NCBI GenBank assembly: GCA_963825505.1
Contig: CAWGTL010000018.1
Span: 1-64,000, forward strand
DNA length: 64,000 bases
Direction: 5' to 3'
Source of the DNA: JBBQSN01 sp963825505
GTDB lineage: Bacteria; Actinomycetota; Actinomycetes; Actinomycetales; CAWJMD01
Shown: one piece after another, positions 37,083 through 45,987 of the stretch
Numbering within the stretch: the first letter of the stretch is position 1
Layout: every line of letters starts with the position of its first letter
Notes under the pieces: model-generated
The model's input: only the letters and a program-made list of their open reading frames with translations
The model's database searches: none
What the model was told of the DNA's origin: nothing
Position numbers and translations under genes: made by a program

Positions 37083-37185
37083 CCGTCCGCCAGGTCGTGG
37101 AGCGCTTCTACGGGCACGCCGAGCTCGTCCAGGACGGCGGCGACGTGGTGGTCGGCGGTGCGCACCGAGATCACCAGCCGCTCCG
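37083..37185 (-). pseudogene. Fragment of a LuxR-type helix-turn-helix C-terminus
   Basis: Reverse strand RLVISVRTADHHVAAVLDEL followed by GVPVEALHDLADGE resembles the recognition helix and end of a LuxR-type DNA-binding domain (typical LVISPRTVDHHVAAILRKLGV). No N-terminal remainder is found upstream in any frame. Together with the methyltransferase fragment it makes the space between the decarboxylase and the 37297 regulator a patch of gene debris. Confidence 0.4.
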
Positions 37186-37296
37186 GCCCTCGGCGGGCAA
37201 CCGGCTGCGCAGGGACTCGACCAGACTCGACAACCCGATCCCCGCCAACGGCGTGGCGGTATCCCCGGCTCGTGGGGGTCCTACGCTGCGAGGGTC

Positions 37297-38356
37297 ATGT
37301 CCTACTCCAGCACCCGCGACGCCGTCGAGCGGCTCTGCGCGAGCGAGCTCGACGACCGGGTCCTGCGCGCCCGCGTGATCGAGCGGTTGCGGTACTCGAT
37401 CGATCTCGACTGGTACGTCTGGGTTCTCACCGACCCGCTGACGTGCGTCGGCAGCTCGCCGCTCGCCGAGGTCCCCGACACGGCATCAGCTGCCGGCGCT
37501 GATCCGCGCGAAGTACCTCACCCGCACCAACCGGTGGACGGGACTGCGCCGCGGCCAGGTGGTGACCCTCGCGCCGGTCCTGGCGCGGCTCGTCCACGAG
37601 CCCTGGGACGACATCCGGCGGCAGTACGGGGTCACCGACGTGATGTCGCTCGCGCTGCGGGACGCCTACGGTTGCTGGGCCTTCCTCGACCTGTGGCGCA
37701 CGGGCGGACGGTTCCGGCGCGAGGACGTGGACCTGCTCACCGCCCTGTCGGGACCACTCACCCGGGGGCTGCGGCGGTCGGTCGCCGCGACCTTCGACGC
37801 GGCGCCCACTCCCGCGGGGGAGGACGACGCCACGGGCACAGCCGGCCCCGGGGTGATGCTGCTGTCGTCCGACCTGGCGCCCCTGGCGAGGACCCCGGCC
37901 ACCGACGCCGTCCTGCGCACGCTGCTGCCCTCGCCTGAGGAGGCGGCACCGGCTCCGGTCGTCCCCGCGGCTGCCCTCAACGTCGGCGCCCAGCTGCGGG
38001 CGCGGGAGGCCGGGGTCGACGACCACGAGCCGTCGGCCCGCGTGCACCTGGCGCACGGGCGCTGGCTCACCGTGCGCGCCGCCCGGGTCGACCACGCGGC
38101 CGCGGGCATCGCGGTCACGTTCGAGCCGACGCCGTCGGCCGACCGCGCCGACCTGTTCGCGCGCGCGAGCGGCCTGAGCGTGCGCGAGACCGAGGTGCTG
38201 CACGGTCTGCTCGTCGGCGCGGACACCGCGGCGTTGGCGTCGTCGATGCACGTGTCGCAGCACACCGTCCAGGACCACCTGAAGGCGGCCTTCGCCAAGA
38301 CGGGCGCGCACAGCCGGCCCGAGCTGGTGGCGCGGGCGGTGGGCGTCCGGCGGTGA
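37297..38356 (+). pseudogene. LuxR-family transcriptional regulator, one frame change
   Basis: About 352 residues if joined. The ATG at 37297 opens RDAVERLCASELDDRVLRAR and DLDWYVWVLTDPLTCVGSSP (a GAF/PAS-like sensor start). From about 37478 the next frame continues RHQLPALIRAKYLTRTNRWT, then the long sensor part, and the C-terminal HTH: GLSVRETEVLHGLLVGADTA, ALASSMHVSQHTVQDHLKAA. The switch lies at a CCCC run, where one C too many explains it. Related regulators govern nearby stress or catabolic genes, but no target is evident. It converges on the universal stress protein gene. Confidence 0.8.
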
Positions 38357-38369
38357 GACCTCGCGGGTG

Positions 38370-38750
38370 TCAGGGCTTGACGGCCAGCACCGGCACCTTC
38401 GAGTCGAGCAGGATCCGCTGGGCGACGGACCCCATCAGCAGCTTGCCCACCGGCGTGCGGTGCCGCATGCCGATGACGAGCAGCTGCGCGCCGACCTCGT
38501 CGGCGATCTTCAGCAGCTCCTCGGCGACGTCGAGGCCGACGGTCTGCCGCACCTCGTGCTCCACGTCGCCGAAGCGGCCCTCGAGCTCCTCGAGCCGGTC
38601 CTGGCTGGCGAACTTGGTGTCGACGAACGCGTCGCCCTTGGACGTGTTGACGACGACGATCTTGAGGTCGCGCCGGCGCGCCTCCGTGAGGGCGGCCTCC
38701 AGTGCGGCCTCGCCGTACTCGTTCGGGATGTACCCCACGACGACGGTCAC
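38370..38750 (-). CDS. Universal stress protein (UspA family)
   Basis: 126 residues. Rossmann-like USP fold with the ATP-binding signature G-2x-G-9x-G(S/T) approximated by VIGMRHRTPVGKLLMGSVAQ, and a C-terminal VPVLAVKP. The start VVVGYIPNEYGEAALEAAL is typical. It is the last gene of the tctC-tctB-tctA-usp run; its start overlaps the tctA stop as ATGA, so it is co-translated with the transporter. USP genes are often found with TctABC operons, perhaps as a regulatory partner. Confidence 0.9.
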   Translation of the reverse strand: MTVVVGYIPNEYGEAALEAALTEARRRDLKIVVVNTSKGDAFVDTKFASQDRLEELEGRFGDVEHEVRQTVGLDVAEELLKIADEVGAQLLVIGMRHRTPVGKLLMGSVAQRILLDSKVPVLAVKP

Positions 38751-40279
38751 GAGCCCACCTCCTGCTCCTCGCGGCTGCGGTCCGGGTCGTGCGGCCCGGA
38801 CCGTCCTCGGACCATCCTGGCGGCGAACGGCGCGACGAGCACCCCCACGATCAGGATGTAGACCACGACCGCCAGGCCCTCGTTGAACAGACCCGACACG
38901 GCGCCGTCCGACAGGTCCAGCGCCTCACGCATCTTGGTCTCCAGCAGCGGGCCGAGGATGACACCGAGGATGAGCGGCAGCACCGGGAGCGCGAACCGCC
39001 GGATCCCGAAGCCCACCAGGCCGAACAGCAGCAGGAGCATGAGGTCGAAACCCTGCTGGTTCACGGCGTACGCACCGAGCGCGGCGAAGAACAGGATGCC
39101 GGCGTACAGCTGGGGGCGCGGGATCCGCAGCAGCCGTGCCCACAGAGGCGCCATCGGCAGGTTGATGATCAGCAGCAGCGTGTTGCCGATCAGCAGGCTG
39201 GCGAGCAGCGTCCAGACCAGGTCGCCCTGGTCGCCGAGGAGCTCGGGCCCCGGCTGGATCCCGTAGGACTGCATGGCGGCCAGGATGATCGAGGCCGTGG
39301 CCGTGACGGGCAGGCCGAGCGCCAGCAGCGGGACGAAGGTGCCTGCCGCAGAGGCGTTGTTGGCGGCCTCGGGTCCGGCGACGCCCTCGATCGCGCCGTG
39401 GCCGAACTCGTGCTTGTGCCGCGACAGCCGTCGTTCCAGCAGGTACGACAGGAAGGTCGGGGTCTCGGCCCCGCCGGCGGGGATCGCACCGAACGGGAAG
39501 CCGAGCGCGGTCCCGCGCAGCCACGGACCCCACGACCGGCGCCAGTCCTCGGGGCCGAGGAACGGCTGGCCGACGGGGATGATCTCGAGTGGCCGGCGGC
39601 GCAGGTGCGCGGCCACCCACAGCGTCTCGCCGAGAGCGAACACCCCGACCGCGACGACGACGATGTCGATGCCGTCGGCGAGCTGGAGCTGGCCGAAGAT
39701 CAGCCGCGCCTGCCCGGTGGACAGGTCGAGCCCGACCAGCCCGATCGTCAGCCCGATCGCGAGCGAGGTGAAGCCGCGCAGCTTCGACGCCCCCAGCACC
39801 GAGGTCACCAGCACCAGCGACAGCAGCATGATCGCGAAGTACGAGGGCGCACCGATCTTCACGGCCTGTTCGGCGAGGGCAGGGGCGCACAGCACCACCA
39901 GCAGGGTGCCGATCGTGCCGGCGATGAACGAGCCGATGGCGGCGGTGGCCAGCGCCTGCGCCGCGCGTCCGGCCTTGGCCATCTTGTTGCCCTCGATCGC
40001 CGTCATCACCGACGACGACTCACCGGGGGTGTTGAGCAGGATCGAGGTGGTCGACCCGCCGTACATCGCGCCGTAGTAGATGCCCGCGAAGACGATGAGC
40101 GCCTGGGTGGGGCCGAGACCGTAGGTGAGGGGGAGCAGCAGCGCGATCGCCATCGCCGGGCCGATGCCGGGCAGGACGCCGATGAAGGTGCCGACGACGA
40201 CACCCAGCGCGGCGTAGAGGAGGTTGGTGGGCGTGAACGCCGCCTGGAGGCCGCCCCAGAGGAGCTCGAGGCCCTCCAT
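38747..40279 (-). CDS. tctA: Tripartite tricarboxylate transporter, large membrane subunit TctA
   Basis: 510 residues. It has about 11-12 membrane segments and the TctA signatures GTFIGVLPGIGPAMAIALLL near the N-terminus and YGAMYGGSTTSILLNTPGES. It works with TctB and the periplasmic-type binding protein TctC to import a carboxylate by a secondary ion-driven mechanism. The ATG at 40279 overlaps the tctB stop as TGATG. A C-terminal charged tail (RSGPHDPDRSREEQEVGS) is cytoplasmic. Substrates of the family include citrate, tartrate and sugar acids. Confidence 0.93.
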   Translation of the reverse strand: MEGLELLWGGLQAAFTPTNLLYAALGVVVGTFIGVLPGIGPAMAIALLLPLTYGLGPTQALIVFAGIYYGAMYGGSTTSILLNTPGESSSVMTAIEGNKMAKAGRAAQALATAAIGSFIAGTIGTLLVVLCAPALAEQAVKIGAPSYFAIMLLSLVLVTSVLGASKLRGFTSLAIGLTIGLVGLDLSTGQARLIFGQLQLADGIDIVVVAVGVFALGETLWVAAHLRRRPLEIIPVGQPFLGPEDWRRSWGPWLRGTALGFPFGAIPAGGAETPTFLSYLLERRLSRHKHEFGHGAIEGVAGPEAANNASAAGTFVPLLALGLPVTATASIILAAMQSYGIQPGPELLGDQGDLVWTLLASLLIGNTLLLIINLPMAPLWARLLRIPRPQLYAGILFFAALGAYAVNQQGFDLMLLLLFGLVGFGIRRFALPVLPLILGVILGPLLETKMREALDLSDGAVSGLFNEGLAVVVYILIVGVLVAPFAARMVRGRSGPHDPDRSREEQEVGS

Positions 40280-40797
40280 CACAGGATCCCGTCCAGGATC
40301 CCCGGCGTGAGCGGGACCCCGAGCGTGACGTAGAAGAAGTACCAGGACCCCACTGACAGGACGACGCCGACGAGCAGGTCGCGCAGGAGCGTCCTGCTGC
40401 CGAGCGCCCACGCGCAGCCGGTGAACAGGATCGCGCCGACGATCGCCCAGCCGAGCAGGTTGACGGTCAGGATCGTCAGGACGATGAACGCCAGCAGCTT
40501 CGCCACCGTGAGCCAGTCGGGCTTGCTGCTGAGGTCGACGTCCTCGCCCTCCTCGCCCTGGGCCCGGTCGCCGCGCCGGGTGGCGATCGCGATGAGGACG
40601 GCGAGCAGGACGGTGCCGGCCCCGATGGCGGAGGGGAAGATCCGCGGGCCGACGGGGTCGCCGAACCCGACGTTCAGCGTCGAGGCGTCGTAGATCGTGT
40701 AGAGGCCGACGACCGCCAGGACGGCGGCCAGGCCGTACTGCGCCTTGTCGACGCTGGGCGCGGCGGAGGAGCCCTTCTGTGCCACGGAGTCGCTCAT
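40279..40797 (-). CDS. tctB: Tripartite tricarboxylate transporter, small membrane subunit TctB
   Basis: 172 residues with four predicted membrane helices (YGLAAVLAVVGLYTIYDAS, RIFPSAIGAGTVLLAVLIAI, LLAFIVLTILTVNLLGWAIV, and a C-terminal pair). VGPRIFPSAIG is the usual TctB P-x-x-F/W-P motif. It starts at an ATG overlapping the tctC stop as ATGA, and its own stop overlaps tctA. It is needed for TctA function. Confidence 0.9.
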   Translation of the reverse strand: MSDSVAQKGSSAAPSVDKAQYGLAAVLAVVGLYTIYDASTLNVGFGDPVGPRIFPSAIGAGTVLLAVLIAIATRRGDRAQGEEGEDVDLSSKPDWLTVAKLLAFIVLTILTVNLLGWAIVGAILFTGCAWALGSRTLLRDLLVGVVLSVGSWYFFYVTLGVPLTPGILDGIL

Positions 40798-41810
40798 ATC
40801 AGCCCCAGGTCGTCGAGCGTCGTGGAGACGCGTTCGTCCTGCTCCACCAGGAACTCGTCGAACTCGTCGCCGGTGATGAAGGCGTCGGTCCAGCCCCGGG
40901 TCTCGAGGGTCTCCTCCCACTCGGGGGAGTCGTGCATCTGCTCGAGGTACGCGACCAGCTGGTCGCGCCGCTCGTCGCTGATGTCAGGAGGCGCCAGCAC
41001 GCCGCGCCAGTTGACGAACACCAGGTCGATGCCGGACTCGGTGAGGGTCGGCACCTCGGCCAGCGCCTCCTGCGGGTTGCGCTCCTCGCCCGAGACCGCC
41101 AGCACCCTCAGCTCGCCCGACTCGATCTGCTCCTCGAACTCCGACAACCCCGAGAACCCGACCTGGATCTTGTTGCCCAGCAACGCCGACGTGAGCGGGC
41201 CGCCGCCGTCGTAGCTGACGTAGTTGACCTCACGGGCGTCGATGCCGAGGGTGCTGGCGAGCTGCATGGGGAACAGGTGGTCCGGTCCGCCCGGCGACGA
41301 CCCGCCGCCGACGGTGATCGACCCGGGGTCGGCGGTCCACGCCTGCGCGAGGTCGTCGATGGTCTCGAGCTCGGAGTCGCCGGGGACCAGGACGCCCTCG
41401 GACTCGGTGATCAACCGGGCCAGGGGAGTGGTGTCCTGCAACGAGAAGTCGCTGCCGAAGGAGTACAGCGATCCGACGACGCCGAGGCCGACGGTCATCA
41501 TCGTGTGCTCGTCGCCGGACCTGCCCATCAGCGTGGCCATCGCCGCGGAACCACCCGCGCCGATGATGTTCTGGACGGTGAACGTGCCGCCGGTGATCTC
41601 GGCGTCCTCCATCGCGGCGACGGCCGCCCGACCGGTCTGGTCGTAGCCGCCGCCGGGGGAGTTCGGGATGAGCATGTCGAGGTCGCGGCTGTCGTCCCCC
41701 CGCGTCACCCCGCAGCCGGCGAGGGCCACCGCGAGCAGGGCGGCCACCAGGGCCGTCCGGCGCGTGCGTGCGGGCACGAGCACCACCTCCGACGTCGTCG
41801 TCGGCGACAT
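40794..41810 (-). CDS. tctC: Tripartite tricarboxylate transporter substrate-binding lipoprotein TctC
   Basis: 338 residues from the ATG at 41810 (GCAGGAGCAGG upstream). The signal peptide ends with lipobox VALAGC (Cys33). The mature protein starts DLDMLIPNSPGGGYDQTGRA, the TctC ligand loop, and includes GGGSSPGGPDHLFPMQLA and YDGGGPLTSALLGNKIQVGF. It captures the carboxylate ligand outside the membrane for TctAB. It is divergent from the sugar ABC operon, with a shared 167-base control region that holds a regulon-type operator (41927-41943). Confidence 0.93.
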   Translation of the reverse strand: MSPTTTSEVVLVPARTRRTALVAALLAVALAGCGVTRGDDSRDLDMLIPNSPGGGYDQTGRAAVAAMEDAEITGGTFTVQNIIGAGGSAAMATLMGRSGDEHTMMTVGLGVVGSLYSFGSDFSLQDTTPLARLITESEGVLVPGDSELETIDDLAQAWTADPGSITVGGGSSPGGPDHLFPMQLASTLGIDAREVNYVSYDGGGPLTSALLGNKIQVGFSGLSEFEEQIESGELRVLAVSGEERNPQEALAEVPTLTESGIDLVFVNWRGVLAPPDISDERRDQLVAYLEQMHDSPEWEETLETRGWTDAFITGDEFDEFLVEQDERVSTTLDDLGLI

Positions 41811-41914
41811 CCTGCTCCTGCCGGGGGTGAAACGCACGTACCGGACGCACCAGCGTCCCGGGCATGATCGACGCATGGTGCAGAACCGCTGGTGGTCGCG
41901 ACCGCACGAGCCCG

Positions 41915-41943
41915 TTGACTTCGATTACGCATAATGTATGTTG
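41915..41943 (+). promoter_or_regulatory. Promoter with GntR-type operator before the second ABC operon (site 1)
   Basis: TTGACT (41915-41920), a 16-base spacer and TATGTT (41937-41942) fit a sigma-A promoter reading toward the binding-protein gene at 41978. The element ACGCATAATGTATGTTG (41927-41943) lies in the spacer and over the -10 box and matches the four other sites in the window. A bound repressor here would block the promoter and could also affect divergent tctC. Confidence 0.6.
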
Positions 41944-41977
41944 CTGCGTGGCGACGCTGCCGAGCCGAGGAGGACTC

Positions 41978-43291
41978 ATGACCCGAGTACGCACCCACCA
42001 CCGCAGGCCCCTGGTGCTGACCGCCTGCCTGAGTACCGCGGTGCTGCTCGGCGCCTGCGGCGGGGAGTCCGGCGGCTCCGGCACCGGAGAGGGCGACGGC
42101 GGCGGCCAGGACGGCCCGGTGGAGCTGCGGTTCGCCGGCTGGGACGAGAGCCAGACGCCGGCGATGGAGGCGTTCATCGACGCCTTCGAGGCCCAGCAGG
42201 ACGACATCACGGTCACCTACGAGACGGTGCCGTTCAACCAGTACGCCACCAAGCTCCAGGTGCAGGCGTCCAGCGGCGACGCCCCGGACGTGTTCTGGCT
42301 GCACGCGAACGACCGCGACCTGTACGCGTCCGAGGGCGTGACCCAGAACCTGGACGAGCTGATCGAGGAGACCGGGCTGGACCTGTCGGCCTACCCGCAG
42401 GCCTCGATCGACCAGGTGAGCTACGAGGGCAGCGTCTACGGGCTGCCGCGCGGCGCCGCGACGGTCGAGGTCTGGTACAACACCGAGCTCTTCGACGCGG
42501 CCGGCGTGGAGTACCCGACGGCCGACTGGACGTGGGAGGACCTGCAGACGGCCGCAGCCGCGCTCACCGACACCCCGAACGGCGTGTACGGCGTGACGAC
42601 CCTCTACGACGGCACGCAGTCGTTCTACAACACGATCTTCCAGGCCGGTGGCCAGGTGATCTCGGACGACAAGTCCGAGTCGCTGCTCGACCAGCCCGAG
42701 GCGATCGAGGGCATCGAGTTCTGGACCGACATGATCGAGGCCGGCTCGGCGCCCACCTACCAGGCCCAGCTCGACACCGCCCCCGCGGCGATGTTCCAGT
42801 CCGGCAAGGCGGCGATGATCTACGCGGGGTCGTGGCACCCCGGCATCTTCGACGCCGACCCGGCGATCAAGGACAAGATCGACGTCGTGCAGATGCCGGC
42901 CGGTCCGGCAGGCGACGCCACCCTGCTCGGCTCGAACGCCTACGTCATGGCCGCCGGTTCCGAGCACCCCGAGGCCGCCTGGGAGTTCCTGTCCTTCATC
43001 GGCGGTCCGGAGGGCGCGAAGGTGGCCGCCCAGTCGAAGGTCGTCGTCCAGCCCGCCGACCAGGAGGCGGTGAAGGTCTGGGCCGAGCAGTTCCCGGACT
43101 GGAACATGGACGCGATCGTCGACTCCGCCGCCGACGGCGTGGGTGGCCCCACCAGCAAGCTCACCACCGAGTGGACCGGTGCGATGGTCGACCAGCTGGC
43201 GCCGGCGTTCGACCTGAAGATCCCTGCGGCAGAGGCGGCGGCGAACGCCGACGCCGCGATCGAGGAAGTGCTGGCCAAGGAGAACGGCTGA
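41978..43291 (+). CDS. ABC sugar transporter, solute-binding lipoprotein (second system)
   Basis: 437 residues from the ATG at 41978 after GAGGAGG. The lipoprotein signal has lipobox LLGAC (Cys27), followed by a Gly/Ser-rich linker. It is a family 1 sugar-binding fold: ELRFAGWDESQTPAMEAFID, VFWLHANDRDLYASEG, DWTWEDLQTAAAALTDTP, GKAAMIYAGSWHPGIF and GSNAYVMAAGSEHPEAAWEF. It is first in the operon with the two permeases. Its promoter carries site 1, so it is probably controlled by the GntR protein encoded after the permeases. The ligand is unknown, perhaps the glycoside degraded by the DUF6259 protein. Confidence 0.92.
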   Translation: MTRVRTHHRRPLVLTACLSTAVLLGACGGESGGSGTGEGDGGGQDGPVELRFAGWDESQTPAMEAFIDAFEAQQDDITVTYETVPFNQYATKLQVQASSGDAPDVFWLHANDRDLYASEGVTQNLDELIEETGLDLSAYPQASIDQVSYEGSVYGLPRGAATVEVWYNTELFDAAGVEYPTADWTWEDLQTAAAALTDTPNGVYGVTTLYDGTQSFYNTIFQAGGQVISDDKSESLLDQPEAIEGIEFWTDMIEAGSAPTYQAQLDTAPAAMFQSGKAAMIYAGSWHPGIFDADPAIKDKIDVVQMPAGPAGDATLLGSNAYVMAAGSEHPEAAWEFLSFIGGPEGAKVAAQSKVVVQPADQEAVKVWAEQFPDWNMDAIVDSAADGVGGPTSKLTTEWTGAMVDQLAPAFDLKIPAAEAAANADAAIEEVLAKENG

Positions 43292-43292
43292 G

Positions 43293-44297
43293 GTGACCCG
43301 CCCACCCACCGCGAAGACCACCGCTCCGCCCGGACCGCCCCCCACCACGGCGGCCCGGGCGGGCGGTCGGCCCGCGCGCCGGCCGGCGGGCCGTCGCGGC
43401 CTGTCCTGGCAGGCGGCCGAGGCGTGGGCCGGCTACCTGTTCATCGCGCCGGTGACCCTGTTCCTCGTCGTCTTCCAGTTCTACCCGCTGGTGCGCGGTG
43501 CCTACCTGTCGATGACCGAGTCCGGCTTCTTCGGGGGCTCGGAGTTCACCGGCCTCGCGAACTACGCGCGGCTGGTCGGTGACGAGGACGTCCTGGGTGC
43601 GTTCCGCAACAGCCTGGTCTACACGCTGATCATCCTGGCCGGGGTCCCGGTGGCGATGCTGATCGCGGTGCAGCTCAACCTGCGTGGCCTGCGGTTCCGG
43701 TCCTGGTACCGGGTGGTGTTCTTCCTGCCCGTGGTGGTGCTCCCGGTGGCGGCCGGCCTGGTCTGGTCCACCGTCTTCAACGGCGAGTACGGCCCGATCA
43801 ACGCCATGCTGGAAGCCGTCGGCCTCTCGGGACGGTCCTGGTTGCAGGACAAGTCGACGGCGCTGCTGTGCGTCGGGCTCGTCGGGGTGTGGTCCACGCT
43901 CGGGTACAACGTCGTGCTGTTCCTGGCCGGCCTGCAGAGCATCCCGAACGAGCTGTACGACGCCGCGGCCATCGACGGCGCCGGGCGGTGGCGGACGCTG
44001 CGCAGCATCACCGTCCCGATGCTCACGCCCGTGACCTTCTTCGTCAGCGTGACCAGCGTCATCGCCGCGATGCAGATGTTCGACCTGATGTTCACGATGA
44101 TCGGCGTGGCCAACGGCGGGGTGCGCAACCCGGTGATCAACGACACCCAGACGGTGGTGTACCTCTTCTACCGGGTCGGCTTCATCGAGAACGACCGCGG
44201 GTACGCGTCGACGATCGCCGTGGTGCTGGTCGCCGTCGTCCTGCTGCTCACGCTGATCCAGTTCCGGCTGCAGCGACGGTGGGTGAACTATGCCTGA
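43293..44297 (+). CDS. ABC sugar transporter permease, MalF/UgpA type (second system)
   Basis: 334 residues from a GTG one base after the binding-protein stop. There is a 45-residue Pro/Arg-rich cytoplasmic start, then six membrane segments beginning AWAGYLFIAPVTLFLVVFQF. The EAA loop is DAAAIDGAGRWRTLRSITVP, with Asp in place of the first Glu. It ends RLQRRWVNYA, typical of this class. It overlaps the second permease gene by 8 bases. Confidence 0.92.
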   Translation: MTRPPTAKTTAPPGPPPTTAARAGGRPARRPAGRRGLSWQAAEAWAGYLFIAPVTLFLVVFQFYPLVRGAYLSMTESGFFGGSEFTGLANYARLVGDEDVLGAFRNSLVYTLIILAGVPVAMLIAVQLNLRGLRFRSWYRVVFFLPVVVLPVAAGLVWSTVFNGEYGPINAMLEAVGLSGRSWLQDKSTALLCVGLVGVWSTLGYNVVLFLAGLQSIPNELYDAAAIDGAGRWRTLRSITVPMLTPVTFFVSVTSVIAAMQMFDLMFTMIGVANGGVRNPVINDTQTVVYLFYRVGFIENDRGYASTIAVVLVAVVLLLTLIQFRLQRRWVNYA

Positions 44298-45183
44298 GCC
44301 GGCCACCGCTCCTGTTCTCGCGCCGACGGACCCGCCCCGGGGTTCCCGCGCCCGGCCGCGCCGCGGCGGCACCGAGGGCACGCACACAGGGGCCCACACG
44401 TTCCTGCTCTTCCTGTCGGCCCTGGTCGTGTTCCCGTTCCTGTGGCAGGTCCTCACCTCGCTGAAGACGCTGAGCGAGTCGCTGCGGGTACCACCGACGT
44501 TCATCCCGGACCAGGTGCAGATCACCAACTACGCAGCCGCGTTCGAGCGGATCCCGCTGCTGCAGATGTTCCTGGTGAGCACCGGGTACGCGCTGTGCCT
44601 CATCGTCGGTCACGTCTTCCTCGGCGCGATGGCGGCGTACGCGTTCGCGCTGCTGCGCTTCCCGGGGCGCGACCTGATCTTCTACGCGTTGCTCACGCTG
44701 CTGATGGTGCCGCGTCAGCTGTTCCTGCTCCCGCAGTACGAGATCGTCCAGCAGGCAGGCCTGACGAACACCTTCCTCGGCCTGGTGCTGCCGCACTTCT
44801 CCGGCATCTTCACGGTGTTCCTCATGCGCCAGTTCTTCCTGTCGCTGCCGCGCGAGCTGATGGAGGCCGCCCGCCTGGACGGCGCCGGCCCGTTCCGGAC
44901 CTTCTTCTCGGTGATGCTGCCCCTGGCCAAGCCGGGACTGCTCGCCGCCACGATCATCACGGTGCTCTACTCGTGGAACGACCTGCTCTGGCCGCTGATC
45001 GTGATCAGCGACGAGACCAAGGCACCGCTCAGCGTGGGGCTCGCGAACTTCCAGGGCGAGTTCCTCACGGACAGACCGGTGCTCATGGCCGCGGCGACGA
45101 TGGCGGCCCTGCCGATGATCCTGCTGTTCCTCGCCCTGCAGCGTCAGTTCATCCAGGGCATCGCGTTCACCGGGTCGAAGTAG
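44290..45183 (+). CDS. ABC sugar transporter permease, MalG/UgpE type (second system)
   Basis: 297 residues; the second permease subunit. Six membrane segments follow a 35-residue basic start. The EAA loop reads EAARLDGAGPFRTFFSVMLP, and the C-terminus FIQGIAFTGSK is typical for MalG-type proteins. No ATPase gene is present, as in the first system. Its last 17 bases overlap the convergent GntR gene. Confidence 0.92.
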   Translation: MPEPATAPVLAPTDPPRGSRARPRRGGTEGTHTGAHTFLLFLSALVVFPFLWQVLTSLKTLSESLRVPPTFIPDQVQITNYAAAFERIPLLQMFLVSTGYALCLIVGHVFLGAMAAYAFALLRFPGRDLIFYALLTLLMVPRQLFLLPQYEIVQQAGLTNTFLGLVLPHFSGIFTVFLMRQFFLSLPRELMEAARLDGAGPFRTFFSVMLPLAKPGLLAATIITVLYSWNDLLWPLIVISDETKAPLSVGLANFQGEFLTDRPVLMAAATMAALPMILLFLALQRQFIQGIAFTGSK

Positions 45184-45871
45184 CCACCACCGGGTCCGCC
45201 GCCTCCCGCCGGGACCGCAGCACCGACAGCACGTTCTGCTTGGCCGACTCGATGTGGCTGCGGGTGGCCGCCTCGGCCAGCTCCGGGTCGTGCCGCCGCA
45301 GGGCCTCGACGATCTCGGCGTGCTGGTCCTGGGCGATCCGCAGCCGCCCGGGCACCGCGGAGCGCACCCGCACGGCCTGGATCCGCCGGTGCACCCGCTC
45401 GGCGGCCTCGGCGAGCTCGCGGTTGCCGGACAGGTCGTTGACGGCGCGGTGCAGGGCGACGTCGACGCTGGCGAACTCCGACTCCGGGCCGTCGACCAGC
45501 GCCTCGAGCTGGGACATCAGGGCGTAGACGCCGGACAGGTCCAGCCCGTCCCTGCCCGCCGCCTGCCGGGCGCCGGCGGTCTCCAGCACCAGGCGCAGGT
45601 CGTACAGGTCGCTGACGACGGCCTCGTCGAGGGCGACGACGACGGCCCCCCGGCGTGGCTGGACCACGACCAGGCCCTCGCTCTCCAGCCGACGCAGCGC
45701 CTCGCGCACGGGGGTGGTCGAGATGCCGAAGTGCTGCGACAGCGGGATCTCCCGCAGCCGTGCGCCGGGGTCCAGGACGCCGGCGGTGATCGCGGTGTGC
45801 AGCGAGTCGCGCACCTGGTCGACCAGGCTCCCGCGGTTCGACAGCGGCGACAGGTGCGACAGGTCCGTCAT
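45167..45871 (-). CDS. GntR-family regulator, FCD subfamily
   Basis: 234 residues from the ATG at 45871. N-terminal GntR winged helix: LVDQVRDSLHTAITAGVLDP, GARLREIPLSQHFGISTTPV and REALRRLESEGLVVVQPRRG. C-terminal FCD effector domain with metal-type residues in DLYDLRLVLETAGARQAA, SVDVALHRAVNDLSGNREL and EIVEALRRHDPELAEAATRS. FCD regulators sense sugar acids or carboxylates and usually repress. It is divergent from the DHDPS-family gene, and TCATGCATTATGTATGA lies between them, which suggests autoregulation. It is the best candidate to bind all five similar sites from 41.9 to 54 kb. Confidence 0.92.
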   Translation of the reverse strand: MTDLSHLSPLSNRGSLVDQVRDSLHTAITAGVLDPGARLREIPLSQHFGISTTPVREALRRLESEGLVVVQPRRGAVVVALDEAVVSDLYDLRLVLETAGARQAAGRDGLDLSGVYALMSQLEALVDGPESEFASVDVALHRAVNDLSGNRELAEAAERVHRRIQAVRVRSAVPGRLRIAQDQHAEIVEALRRHDPELAEAATRSHIESAKQNVLSVLRSRREAADPVVATSTR

Positions 45872-45928
45872 GGTGAGGAGTATCGAGAATCCCGCTGTGC
45901 AGTGCAATGGTCGAGCCTTCACGCAGGT

Positions 45929-45945
45929 TCATGCATTATGTATGA
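45929..45945. promoter_or_regulatory. GntR-type operator between the regulator and DHDPS-family genes (site 2)
   Basis: TCATGCATTATGTATGA is a near-perfect inverted repeat: 8-base arms TCATGCAT and ATGTATGA around a central T, with one mismatched pair. It is the most symmetric of the five related sites and is used here as the reference motif. TATGAT at 45941-45946 could be the -10 box of the forward gene (start 45988). The regulator gene starts 58 bases away in the other direction. Confidence 0.65.
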
Positions 45946-45987
45946 TCAGCGGAGATCGCGTTCGTCGGACGTCCCAAGGAGTGATCG

